Below, in pieces: positions 40,660 to 49,159 of a stretch of 64,000 bases of DNA. The notes beneath the pieces are model-generated. The model made no database searches. It had not been told where the DNA came from and was given only the letters and a program-made list of their open reading frames with translations. The first letter of the stretch is position 1. Each line of letters opens with the position of its first letter. The translations under genes and the position numbers were made by a program. Origin of the DNA: Planctomycetota bacterium (GTDB lineage Bacteria > Planctomycetota > Phycisphaerae > UBA1845 > UTPLA1); contig QEVG01000008.1 of assembly GCA_003576905.1 (NCBI GenBank), positions 1-64,000 on the forward strand, read 5' to 3'.

Positions 40660-43212
40660 ATGACCACGCTCACACCCGCACAAACACCCATGGCCACGGG
40701 CGGGATGCTCCCTGCGCCCATGGGACGCGGTCCGGCACTGGCGGCCGCCGCGGCCGGCACCGGGATGACCGGCGCGGATTTTCTTCGGGTCATTCGGCAG
40801 CGGCTGGTCCTCATCCTCTTTCTCTGGATCTTCTTCACCATCGTGACCGCCGTGGTCACCTGGCTGATGGTCAAGTACTACCCCAAGTTCCGCGCTACGG
40901 CCTATATCCGCGTTCAGTCCATCACGCCCGTCAACCCGATGGAGCCTCTCCAGACGCAGGAGACCCGGCAGGACGAGATCGAGCGCCTCCTCCAGGACCA
41001 GGCCATCGCGGTCAAGAGTCCGGAAGTGCTCCTCAAGGTCCTCGAAGACCCCGAAGTCCGCGGGACCGTGTGGTTCAAGGAGGCCGAGGAGGCGAAGCTG
41101 GCCAACCGCGACGACCCCCTCGACCTGCTCGATGAGCTGATCTCCGCCGAGCCTGTGCGCGAGTCGAACTACCTCGCGGTGTCGGCGGCGTGGAAGGTGC
41201 AGTCGGAGGTCGCCACGCTCGTCAATGAGACCGTTGATAAGTACATGGCGATGATCGAACGGCAGCAGAAGGACCGGATCCGCAAGGCCTTCGATCAGCT
41301 CAGCGAGGAACTCAACCGCGCGAAGACGCTTTACGAGGCCAAGCAGAAGGACATCGACACGTACCGGCAGAATGAGGAAGTCCTTGGAACCTCGCGCGAC
41401 GAGCTCAAGGAGAAGCTGCTCACTCTCACCGCGCTCGAGACCGAGCTTCAAATGGACATGCTCGGCAAGCGCACCCAGTACGAGCAGCTACAGGGCGCCC
41501 GGCCGGAGGATCTGCCGATCACTCCCGACCTCCAGGCCATGCTCAACGCCGATCCGCGCATCCTCCAGCTCGACGGCGCCCTCCAGCAGTCCGAGTCGGA
41601 GCTGAACCTTGCCAAGGAGCGCTTCGGCGAGAACCACCGTCAGGTGAAGGCCCTTCGCGCCGCGCGGGACGCCGCGGCCCAGCGCGTGCAGGAGGAGCGC
41701 AACGTCCGGACCCTTCAATACCACACCGATCAGATCGACCAGAGCCGTCGGAACTACCTGGAGTCGCAGCAGCAGTTGGTGGCGGTGAAGGAGCGGTTGC
41801 AGGAGGCCCGGGCGGAGCAGCAGGACAAGGACCAGAAGTACGCGGCGTACCTGCGTCTGGAGCAGGAGGCGGAGACCTTGAAGGCCCAGTACGAGCAGTT
41901 GGTGGAGCAGCGGAATCTGCTTCAGATGACGCTGGGCCTGGAGCGGACGGTGCAGATCACGGTGCAGTCCAGCGCGATCGAGCCGAAGAGCCGCGCGAGC
42001 CCGCAGTACTACATCTGGATCCCGGCGGGCGCGTTGTTGGGTTTGGCGCTGGCGGTGGGCTTCGCGCTGCTTCTGGAGATGGCCGACAAGTCGGTCCGGA
42101 CGGTTCGGGACGTGCAGCGCGCCGCCCTGCCGGTGCTGGCCAGCATCCCCGCCACCGAAGACGAGGAAATCGAGATCACGCGCGTCGAGACCGCCGCCCT
42201 TGACGCGCCGCACTCCATTACCGCCGAGGCCTTCCGCACACTCCGCGCCAATTTGTTCTTCAGCGCCCCCGCCGAGCAGCAGGGCGTTCTCCTGGTCACC
42301 AGCCCCAGCGCCGGGAATGGAAAGACGACCGTCGCCGTCAACCTCGCGATTTCCATCGCGCTGTCCGGCCGGCGCGTCCTGCTGATCGACGCCAACTTCC
42401 GAAGGCCGAGCCTGCCCAGGCTCTTTCCCGGTCTCGGCACAAACGGCCTCAGCAACATCCTGATCGGCCAGGCGCATCTCGACGATGTCGTCGCCCAGTC
42501 ATCGGTTCCGGGCATGGATGTCCTCGCGTCCGGGCCGCTGCCCCCCAATCCGGCGGAACTTCTCGGCGGCAGCTACCTTCGCGACATGTTCGCCGAGGCC
42601 CGGGGGCGGTATGACCAGATCATCATCGACGGGCCGCCGGTTCTCCTTGTAAGTGATGCCATGGTCCTGGCAGGCGTCGTCGATGGCGTGATCCTCGTCT
42701 GCCAGTACAGGGCCACCTCGCGCGGGGCGCTCCAGCGCACCCAGAACCAGCTCGAGGCCATCAGCGCGCGCGTCTTCGGAGCGGTTCTCAACAAGGTCGA
42801 AACGCGCGCCGGCGGATACTTCCGAAAGGCCTACCGCGAGTTCTACGAATACCACGAGCCCGTCGAGGAAGGTGGCGGGGACGAGACGAAGAAGATTGAG
42901 GGCGAAGTGGCAGGCGAACAACTCGAACAGGGCGGCGAAGCGCCGTCCGGCGAAGCCTCCGGCGCGACACCGGCCCTGGCCCAGGACTCCGCCGGGACGG
43001 CCGCACAGGCCGAAAGGGACGCGCTGGCGGCGATGGGGGGCGCGACGTCCGCGGAGGAGACCCCGGCAGGCGCCGAAGCCGAGTGGGGTGGAACGGATAT
43101 CGACACCGAGATCGCCAGCCTCGGCGGCGAGCGCATCCTCGACGACGACATCAACCTCGCCGGCGACGAAGAGCAACCGCGCAATCCCGACGAGCCCAAC
43201 CCGCGCGCCTGA
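40660..43212 (+). CDS. Wzz/Wzc-like chain-length determinant and tyrosine-kinase-type ATPase
   Basis: An 850-residue fused polysaccharide co-polymerase and BY-kinase. After an N-terminal helix (LVLILFLWIFFTIVTAVV) comes a long coiled-coil periplasmic segment to about residue 440, a second helix (YIWIPAGALLGLALAVGF), and a cytoplasmic ATPase with Walker A AGNGKTT near 553, Walker A' VLLIDANF near 572 and Walker B IIIDGPP near 655. Classical tyrosine clusters are scarce; only YFRKAYREFYEYHE is seen, before an acidic, Ala/Glu-rich tail of about 115 residues. ATG 40660 is preferred over 40570. It should control polymer length and export with the Wza-like protein. Confidence 0.9.
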   Translation: MTTLTPAQTPMATGGMLPAPMGRGPALAAAAAGTGMTGADFLRVIRQRLVLILFLWIFFTIVTAVVTWLMVKYYPKFRATAYIRVQSITPVNPMEPLQTQETRQDEIERLLQDQAIAVKSPEVLLKVLEDPEVRGTVWFKEAEEAKLANRDDPLDLLDELISAEPVRESNYLAVSAAWKVQSEVATLVNETVDKYMAMIERQQKDRIRKAFDQLSEELNRAKTLYEAKQKDIDTYRQNEEVLGTSRDELKEKLLTLTALETELQMDMLGKRTQYEQLQGARPEDLPITPDLQAMLNADPRILQLDGALQQSESELNLAKERFGENHRQVKALRAARDAAAQRVQEERNVRTLQYHTDQIDQSRRNYLESQQQLVAVKERLQEARAEQQDKDQKYAAYLRLEQEAETLKAQYEQLVEQRNLLQMTLGLERTVQITVQSSAIEPKSRASPQYYIWIPAGALLGLALAVGFALLLEMADKSVRTVRDVQRAALPVLASIPATEDEEIEITRVETAALDAPHSITAEAFRTLRANLFFSAPAEQQGVLLVTSPSAGNGKTTVAVNLAISIALSGRRVLLIDANFRRPSLPRLFPGLGTNGLSNILIGQAHLDDVVAQSSVPGMDVLASGPLPPNPAELLGGSYLRDMFAEARGRYDQIIIDGPPVLLVSDAMVLAGVVDGVILVCQYRATSRGALQRTQNQLEAISARVFGAVLNKVETRAGGYFRKAYREFYEYHEPVEEGGGDETKKIEGEVAGEQLEQGGEAPSGEASGATPALAQDSAGTAAQAERDALAAMGGATSAEETPAGAEAEWGGTDIDTEIASLGGERILDDDINLAGDEEQPRNPDEPNPRA

Positions 43213-43303
43213 TTCTTCCCCGTCCGAAGCGCACAATTCGCGCCGCCGCCGCCGCCGGTTATGCTACCCCTCTGACCCGACACAGCCCCGACCGGAGACC
43301 CGC

Positions 43304-44299
43304 GTGCGAGACCCCGTCGAACTGGCCCGGACCATGCTGAAGGAACAGGCACAGGCCGTCCTGGCCCTCGCCGATGCCGTCGGCGAACCCCTCAGAAAGG
43401 CCGTCTCGCTGATCCTTTCCACGCGCGACCAGGTGGTCGTCTCGGGAATCGGCAAGAGCGGGCTTATCGCGCGGAAAATCGCCGCCACGCTCGCCAGTAC
43501 CGGAACCCCGGCGATCTTCATGCACCCCGTGGAGGGCCTCCACGGGGACCTCGGCGCGGTCTCGCCGAATGCCGTACTTCTGGCACTCTCGAAAAGCGGC
43601 CACACCGAGGAGCTCGTCCGTTTCGTCGGCCACTTCCGACGGATCGGCGGACACGTCATCGCCGTCTGCGAGTCCGGCGCGGCCCCGCTCGCCGAGCCGG
43701 CCGACATCTGGCTCCCGATCCCCGCCCGGCCCGAGGCCGGACCGCTGGCTCTGGCCCCCACCACCAGTACCCTGCTCATGCTCGCCCTCGGAGATGCCCT
43801 CGCCATGGCCCTTCTTGACGCGCGGGGTTTCTCCGAGAAGGAATTCGCCCGCTACCATCCCGACGGAAGCCTCGGAAGACGGCTCCTGCTTCGCGCCGCG
43901 GATCTCATGCATACCGGGCATCAGATGCCCTGCGTTCCGCGCGCCGCATCGTTCAATGACCTGCTTCTCGAGATGACCGGCAAGCGTCTCGGCATGACCT
44001 GCATTGTCGATGAGAAGGGCGCGTTGATCGGCGTCTTCACCGACGGCGACCTCCGCCGCCTCCTGACCCGCTGCGAGACGCCTGGAAAGCTCACCGCCGG
44101 TGAGGCCTGGCGGCTCAGTCGCCGCGACCCGAGCGAAACCCCCGTCCGCTTCTCGACCGTTCAGCCGTCCACTCTCGCCGTGGACTGCCTCGAAATGATG
44201 CGTGAAAGCGAAATCACCGTTCTTGTTCTGTCGGAAGACGGGACGATACCCATAGGGATCATCCGGCTTCAGGACCTGGTTCGCGCCGGCCTCGGCTGA
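43304..44299 (+). CDS. kdsD: D-arabinose-5-phosphate isomerase (KdsD/KpsF family)
   Basis: A 331-residue enzyme converting ribulose-5-phosphate to arabinose-5-phosphate, the first step to Kdo for lipopolysaccharide. The SIS domain has VVSGIGKSGLIARKIA, the ALSKSGHTEELV loop and PTTSTLLMLALGDALA. Two CBS repeats follow from about residue 205 (ADLMHTGHQMPCVP and later IGIIRLQDLVRAGL). The length and order match KdsD/KpsF. The start is GTG 43304 with a GGAG site; a longer in-frame extension upstream is non-homologous. It follows the Wzc-like gene by 91 bases. Confidence 0.93.
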   Translation: MRDPVELARTMLKEQAQAVLALADAVGEPLRKAVSLILSTRDQVVVSGIGKSGLIARKIAATLASTGTPAIFMHPVEGLHGDLGAVSPNAVLLALSKSGHTEELVRFVGHFRRIGGHVIAVCESGAAPLAEPADIWLPIPARPEAGPLALAPTTSTLLMLALGDALAMALLDARGFSEKEFARYHPDGSLGRRLLLRAADLMHTGHQMPCVPRAASFNDLLLEMTGKRLGMTCIVDEKGALIGVFTDGDLRRLLTRCETPGKLTAGEAWRLSRRDPSETPVRFSTVQPSTLAVDCLEMMRESEITVLVLSEDGTIPIGIIRLQDLVRAGLG

Positions 44300-44338
44300 C
44301 GGCTCGCGTCGCCGACCGAATCAGCCCAGGGAAGGGAA

Positions 44339-44971
44339 ATGATCTTCACCAACAAACTGGAACTTCGAACTGATCGGCTCCTCGCCATGATCGAGCCGCA
44401 TATCGCCGGCTGGCCCCATGACGAGCTGGATGTCACGGTCCGCCCGAGCCGCGGCGCCGAGTTTTCCGGCACGTGCCGCTACGTCCCTCCGCGTATTTAC
44501 GTCAACATCGGGGCCGGGAACCGCTACCCCTATCTGATCACGACGCACATCGCCCCCGCACGGTCCGACCGGCGCTGCTGGTGGCGCGAGCTTTACACGG
44601 TCGAGCTTGCCGATGCCTACGAGTTGACGCTGTTCATCTTCCTCCATGAGTTCTACCATTGGCTGATCCGCAAGGCCCGCCGCAACGGCCGACAGAAGGA
44701 GGGCCGCTGCGACCGTTTCGCCACCCGTGCCCTTGTCGACGTGTACGGGGCTGTCGTCCGTGACTCCGCGGGTCGGCCCGTCCCCCGCGCGGCGTGGGAC
44801 TTCCAGGATCTGGATGGCTTCGTCGCCGCCGCCCGGCAGGCCGCGCGCCAACGGATTTCTCCAAGGCCCGTCGAGAAAGCGGCCCGCCAGCCATCGGCGC
44901 AGCCACCCAAGCCCCTGCCGGATGCCGTTCAACCGCCCCTTGACGGGCAGTTGCTGCTCTTTTCCATTTGA
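44339..44971 (+). CDS. SprT-like zinc metallopeptidase with C-terminal QLLLF motif
   Basis: A 210-residue putative metalloprotease. The zinc motif HEFYHWL lies near residue 104 in a hydrophobic helix, followed after about 17 residues by a Glu/Cys/Asp-containing EGRCDRFATRAL that could supply the third ligand. The overall arrangement recalls SprT/WLM zincins, though no member was identified with certainty. The last residues are DGQLLLFSI, which resemble the sliding-clamp binding consensus Q-L-x-L-F. ATG 44339 has a GGGAAGGG site. It is 39 bases downstream of kdsD and ends the operon. Confidence 0.7.
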   Translation: MIFTNKLELRTDRLLAMIEPHIAGWPHDELDVTVRPSRGAEFSGTCRYVPPRIYVNIGAGNRYPYLITTHIAPARSDRRCWWRELYTVELADAYELTLFIFLHEFYHWLIRKARRNGRQKEGRCDRFATRALVDVYGAVVRDSAGRPVPRAAWDFQDLDGFVAAARQAARQRISPRPVEKAARQPSAQPPKPLPDAVQPPLDGQLLLFSI

Positions 44972-45145
44972 CTCGTGACAATCGCCCGACCACAGTTAGC
45001 CCTTACGGGGCGGGCTTGCCGGCAAACGTGCCGTTCGGCGCACAACCGAGAGACATGTCGCCCGCTCAAGACCGGAGCGCCCTGGGGAGCCCGTCGGCCC
45101 GTCGTGAAGGTCTGTATTGTTGGTGCGAAACCGGCCCGCCAGCCA
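44972..45145. other. Gap upstream of the candidate RNA gene
   Basis: About 170 bases with no gene or clear terminator. Only short inverted repeats are seen. Confidence 0.3.
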
Positions 45146-45174
45146 TTGACACGTAAGGTTAAACGCTATATAAT
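45146..45174 (+). promoter_or_regulatory. Perfect sigma70 consensus promoter of a candidate RNA gene
   Basis: TTGACA at 45146-45151, exactly 17 bases, then TATAAT at 45169-45174. A perfect match to both boxes with ideal spacing is rare and usually seen at strong stable-RNA promoters. Transcription should start near 45181. Confidence 0.85.
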
Positions 45175-45180
45175 GTTAAC

Positions 45181-45428
45181 ATAGGATGGGCGAATATGTC
45201 CCTTCCTAGGGGGAATCCTCCCGGGGCGTGTGTTGGGCGGGGTTCATCCGGTTTGTGATTGGCGCGAGAAGAGAGAAATCGCGCCCTTTGCGGCATACGA
45301 TGAAATATCCAGCGTGAGTTCAACCGGCCGCAAGCCCCGGCCGATGCCACACTGGAGACAAATAAGCTTCCACTCGCTGCGGCACCCTTTGACCGCGCCA
45401 ATACCACGGGGTGCCGCACGCCTTTTTT
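45181..45428 (+). ncRNA. Candidate structured non-coding RNA, about 250 nt, 6S-like rod shape possible
   Basis: A transcript from the perfect promoter would end at the terminator at 45379-45428. The sequence lacks a sensible reading frame. A perfect 7-bp hairpin occurs at 45261-45267 / 45279-45285 (GGCGCGA/TCGCGCC). The two halves can pair as an irregular rod: 45228-45232 with 45348-45352, 45239-45242 with 45335-45338, and 45248-45253 with 45322-45327. A long irregular rod is a feature of 6S RNA, which mimics an open promoter, but the family could not be fixed by eye; tmRNA and SRP RNA signatures are absent. The core would be about 200 nt before the terminator stem. Confidence 0.6.
45379..45428 (+). 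terminator. Intrinsic terminator of the candidate RNA
   Basis: A perfect 9-bp stem (GCGGCACCC at 45379-45387 with GGGTGCCGC at 45409-45417) with a 21-base loop is followed by ACGCC and a run of six T at 45423-45428. Confidence 0.75.
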
Positions 45429-46079
45429 ACTCCTTTCGAAGTTGCTTTTGCGGGCCGCCTTTGTGACGGCTTGGATGCGCTCGCGTGCCCGCCGGCGGCA
45501 CGGGGATTCGATTACCGCCACGCAACGCGGTTCCGAAAGATCTATGCAATCCGGGGCGAAAAATCCCAGGCGGCATCCGCCTCGGCCACCATCGAGTACC
45601 CGGCAATTACGCAGCGGCCTTGGATCGGGTCCGGCGGCGTGTTGCCCGCGCACAATCGGCCGGGCGGCAGTTCGTGTCACTTGTCCGAGGTTCCTCGAAA
45701 TTCGAGCACGGGCTGCCCGCGGAGATGGTTTTTTCACTGTTCGGGGCGAATTCCTGAACCCGCCCGACTGCACGGCGCTATAAGTTCTCGCTTGAATCAC
45801 CCAGACTGGTTTGGCCGGGTGTGGGCCAGCGGCCGCCTCGCAGGTTGACCGGGCCAGCGCAGGGCCTTACGATCCCGCCTCGCCGAATCGCGGTTTCGGA
45901 GTGCATCCAACCTGCCGCGGTTGTGTGACCTGGAGTAAGTGCGGACCGGCGCGGTGTCCGCTAAGTTACGATCGTCCGCTCATCCGGCGGGCCGATCATT
46001 AAGAAGCAGCCCCGCCAGTAGACCGGCATCACGGCATAGCCTGTCCGCGGACGGCTGATGTGAATGGACAATTCCCAGA
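45429..46079. other. 651-base region without a recognised gene
   Basis: Several open frames occur but none has family-like sequence, a good ribosome-binding site or consistent codon use. A perfect 6-bp hairpin GCGGAC/GTCCGC sits near 45937-45962. The promoter of the desaturase operon should lie toward the right end; none stands out. Confidence 0.4.
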
Positions 46080-47132
46080 ATGAAAATCCCTCACGCTCTC
46101 GTTTCCGTCTGGCGCTGGTTTGACAATCAGGCCGCAGATATCACGGTCGATGACAATGAGCCGCTGACCACCGACTGGGTCCGCATCATCCCCTTTCTGG
46201 CCATGCACGCGATGTGCCTCGGCGTGATCTGGGTCGGCTGGAGCCCTGTCGCCGTCGGCGTGGCCATCGCCCTGTACTGGGTCCGCATGTTTGCGATTAC
46301 CGGGTTCTATCACCGGTATTTCTCGCACCGCACATTCAAGACGTCACGTTTCTGGCAGTTCATGTTCGGCCTTCTGGGCTGCACGGCGACGCAGAAGGGT
46401 CCGCTCTGGTGGGCGGCGCACCATCGCCACCACCACCGGCACTCCGACGATCCCGAAGACGTTCATTCGCCGCACACACACGGGCTCTGGTGGAGCCACA
46501 TGGGCTGGATCACATCGCGCAAGATGTTCCCCACGAACTACAAGGCCGTGCCTGATCTGGCGAAATTCCCCGAGCTGGTTTTCGTCAACCGCTTCGACCT
46601 GCTCATCCCGGTGCTCTTCGCCGCGTCGATCTTCCTTTTCGGCGTCGCGCTGAATTTCTTCTGGCCGCAGCTTGGGACGAGCGGATCCCAGATGCTCATC
46701 TGGGGCTTCTTCATCTCCACGGTGGTCCTCTTTCACTGCACCTGTACCATCAACTCGCTTGCTCATCTGATCGGCCGCCGGCGCTTCGCGACGAAGGATG
46801 AAAGCCGCAACAGCCTCTTCCTCGCGATCATCACCATGGGCGAGGGCTGGCACAACAATCACCACCATTACCCCGGCGCGGTCCGCCAGGGCTTCTACTG
46901 GTGGGAGATTGACATGACCTATTACATTCTCCGAGGCATGGAGAAGCTGGGTATCATCTGGGATCTGAACAAGGTTCCCGAGACGGCCCTGAACCTCAAG
47001 CGGCTCGACAACCCGGCAAGCCTGACCGACGACTCCGACGGCGCCCGCGAAACAAGCGACCACCGCGCCGGCGAGTCCTCCGGCTCCCTCGTCGACGCCC
47101 TGCCGCGTCTGCCCGCCGTACGCCCCACATGA
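46080..47132 (+). CDS. Acyl-CoA/acyl-lipid desaturase (Delta9 type)
   Basis: A 350-residue membrane di-iron desaturase that introduces a double bond into fatty acyl chains. All three histidine boxes are present: HRYFSH near residue 78, HHRHHH near 114 and HNNHHHYP near 258, between four main hydrophobic stretches. The acyl-CoA desaturase pattern GFYHRYFSHRTFKTSRFWQF is intact. The C-terminal 45 residues are polar and not conserved. It is the first gene of the seven-gene operon through 52888; the next gene starts inside its stop (ATGA overlap 47129-47132). Confidence 0.94.
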   Translation: MKIPHALVSVWRWFDNQAADITVDDNEPLTTDWVRIIPFLAMHAMCLGVIWVGWSPVAVGVAIALYWVRMFAITGFYHRYFSHRTFKTSRFWQFMFGLLGCTATQKGPLWWAAHHRHHHRHSDDPEDVHSPHTHGLWWSHMGWITSRKMFPTNYKAVPDLAKFPELVFVNRFDLLIPVLFAASIFLFGVALNFFWPQLGTSGSQMLIWGFFISTVVLFHCTCTINSLAHLIGRRRFATKDESRNSLFLAIITMGEGWHNNHHHYPGAVRQGFYWWEIDMTYYILRGMEKLGIIWDLNKVPETALNLKRLDNPASLTDDSDGARETSDHRAGESSGSLVDALPRLPAVRPT

Positions 47133-48373
47133 GAATCGCCGTCATCGGCGGCGGAATTTCCGGCATGGTCGCGGCTTACATTTTGTGCCGAGACCATGAC
47201 ATTACTCTCTTCGAGTCCGAAGACCGCATCGGCGGCCACACGCACACCGTCACCGTCCGCGAGGGCGGCCGCGCCCTCCCCGTCGACACCGGCTTCATCG
47301 TCTTCAACGACTGGACCTATCCCAACTTCTGCAAGCTGATCGACCGCCTCGGTGTCGCGTGGCAATACAGCGACATGAGCTTCTCCGTCACGTCCCGGAG
47401 GTCCGGCCTCGAATACCAGGGCTCCTCCCTCGGCGGCCTCTTCGCCCAGAGGGCCAACCTCCTCCGGCCGTCCTTTTATCGCATGCTCGCCGACATCCTC
47501 CGCTTCAACCGGCACGCCAAAGCCCTCGCTGATGCCCCCGGCGATGAACTGCCCCTGGCTGAGTTCGTCCGCCGCCACCGCTACGGCCGGGCGTTCATCG
47601 AGAATTATCTTGTGCCGATGGGCTCGGCCATCTGGTCCGCCGACCCCGCAGGGCTGAACGATTTTCCCGCCCGGTACATGGCCGGGTTCTACAAGAACCA
47701 CGGCATGCTCAACATCCGGCACCGCCCGCGATGGCGCGTCATCCAGGGCGGCTCGTGTCGCTACATCGAACCCCTCACCGCGCCGTACCGTGAACGAATT
47801 CGTCTCGGATGTCGGGTCGGATCCGTGACGAGGGCCGATGATCACGTCGAGATCAGGGGTGAACGATTCGGCACTGAACGGTTCGACGCCGTCATCCTCG
47901 CGTGTCACAGCGATCAGGCGCTCGCCCTGCTGAGCGATCCATCGCAGATGGAGCGCGAAATCCTGGGCGCGATCCCCTACCAGGCGAATGAAACTGTTCT
48001 GCACACCGACACATCGATCCTGCCGAAACGACGCAGGGCATGGGCCGCGTGGAACTATCTCATTCCGGAAAACATTCGCGGACGGGCGACCCTTACGTAC
48101 AACATGAACGTTTTGCAGACACTCCCGGCGCGCAAGACATACTGTGTGTCCCTCAACAGTCACGATCTCATCTCTCCCGCGGAAACCCTGCGCGCGATGA
48201 CCTATCATCACCCCGTCTACACGCTGGGCGGTGTAAGAGCCCAGCAAAAGCGCGACGAAATCAACGGCGTGCGCCGCACCTGGTTTTGCGGCGCCTACTG
48301 GGGATACGGGTTCCACGAGGACGGCGTGAACAGCGCCCTCGCCGTGTGCCGCGACTTTGGAAAAAGCCTGTAA
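47129..48373 (+). CDS. FAD-dependent amine-oxidase-like oxidoreductase (COG2907 type)
   Basis: A 414-residue flavoprotein with the dinucleotide fold GGGISGMVAAYIL at the N-terminus and the FAD-contact stretch ESEDRIGGHTHTV, typical of the protoporphyrinogen-oxidase/amine-oxidase superfamily. The C-terminal FAD-binding end is FCGAYWGYGFHEDGVNSALAV. Members beside DUF1365 and CFA-synthase genes are linked to modification of unsaturated acyl chains. Its immediate role is unknown: it may oxidise or isomerise an acyl double bond. It overlaps the desaturase gene by 4 bases. Confidence 0.9.
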   Translation: MRIAVIGGGISGMVAAYILCRDHDITLFESEDRIGGHTHTVTVREGGRALPVDTGFIVFNDWTYPNFCKLIDRLGVAWQYSDMSFSVTSRRSGLEYQGSSLGGLFAQRANLLRPSFYRMLADILRFNRHAKALADAPGDELPLAEFVRRHRYGRAFIENYLVPMGSAIWSADPAGLNDFPARYMAGFYKNHGMLNIRHRPRWRVIQGGSCRYIEPLTAPYRERIRLGCRVGSVTRADDHVEIRGERFGTERFDAVILACHSDQALALLSDPSQMEREILGAIPYQANETVLHTDTSILPKRRRAWAAWNYLIPENIRGRATLTYNMNVLQTLPARKTYCVSLNSHDLISPAETLRAMTYHHPVYTLGGVRAQQKRDEINGVRRTWFCGAYWGYGFHEDGVNSALAVCRDFGKSL

Positions 48374-48379
48374 GTAATC

Positions 48380-49159
48380 GTGCAAAGCTGTATCTACGAA
48401 GGCAGGGTCCGACACCGCCGCCATGCGCCTGTGCGCCATGCGTTCGACTACGGCCTGTTCCTGATGTACCTCGACCTGGCGGAACTGCCCGCGCTTTTTC
48501 GACGCCGCGCGCTGTGGTCCGTTGAACGATTCAATCTTGCCCAGTTCCGCCGGGGCGATCACCACGGAGACCCCGCCGTCCCGCTCGACACTGCCATCCG
48601 GAGCCTCGTCGAAGCGCGCACCGGGCGACGACCGGCAGGCCCGATCCGCATCCTCACGCACCTGCGCTACTTCGGCTACGTCTTCAACCCGGTCAGCTTC
48701 TACTACTGCTTCGATCCCGATGACCGCCGCGTCGAGACCATCGTCGCCGAGATCAACAACACCCCCTGGGGCGAGCAGCACTGCTACGTGCTGCCCGTCT
48801 CGTCCTCCGCGACCGCCGGCGCGCATCATCGATTCCGACTTCGCAAGGACTTTCACATCTCTCCGTTCATGGACATGAACCTCGCCTACGACTGGCGCTT
48901 CACCGAGCCGGGCCGCCGCCTCGCCGTCCACATGGAGAGCTACGACCGCGGGAAGAGCCTCCTCGATGTCACGATGTCCATGACGCGCCGCGCGATTTCC
49001 GGCCCCGCCCTGGCCCGCGTCCTGGCCAGATATCCCCTGATGACCGCCCGTGTCATCACCGCCATTTACTGGCAGGCCCTGCGCCTGCGCCTTAAGAAGG
49101 TCCCGTTCTTCGCACACCCGAAATATCGTCAACCCCCCCTGGAGGCTGGTTCCACGTGA
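48380..49159 (+). CDS. DUF1365 family protein
   Basis: A 259-residue DUF1365 protein. Conserved stretches are YEGRVRHRRHAPVRHAFDY at the start, LTHLRYFGYVFNPVSFYYC in the middle and the FHISPFMDMNLAYDW region further on. The family has no proven biochemical role but nearly always sits between an FAD oxidoreductase and a CFA-type methyltransferase, as here. The start is GTG 48380, 7 bases after the previous stop; the end overlaps the next gene by 4 bases. Confidence 0.92.
   Translation: MQSCIYEGRVRHRRHAPVRHAFDYGLFLMYLDLAELPALFRRRALWSVERFNLAQFRRGDHHGDPAVPLDTAIRSLVEARTGRRPAGPIRILTHLRYFGYVFNPVSFYYCFDPDDRRVETIVAEINNTPWGEQHCYVLPVSSSATAGAHHRFRLRKDFHISPFMDMNLAYDWRFTEPGRRLAVHMESYDRGKSLLDVTMSMTRRAISGPALARVLARYPLMTARVITAIYWQALRLRLKKVPFFAHPKYRQPPLEAGST

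Noticed and set aside
45181-45428. tmRNA or SRP RNA identity for the candidate RNA
   Set aside because: No tRNA-like ends or tag frame and no GGAAGCAGCC-type SRP hairpin.
45411-45848. Open frames of 90-145 codons after the candidate RNA
   Set aside because: No ribosome-binding site, no family-like sequence and overlapping frames of equal quality.
46922-49132. A 736-codon open frame on the minus strand
   Set aside because: It lies opposite the desaturase, FAD enzyme and DUF1365 genes, which have clear families. High GC content creates long antisense frames.
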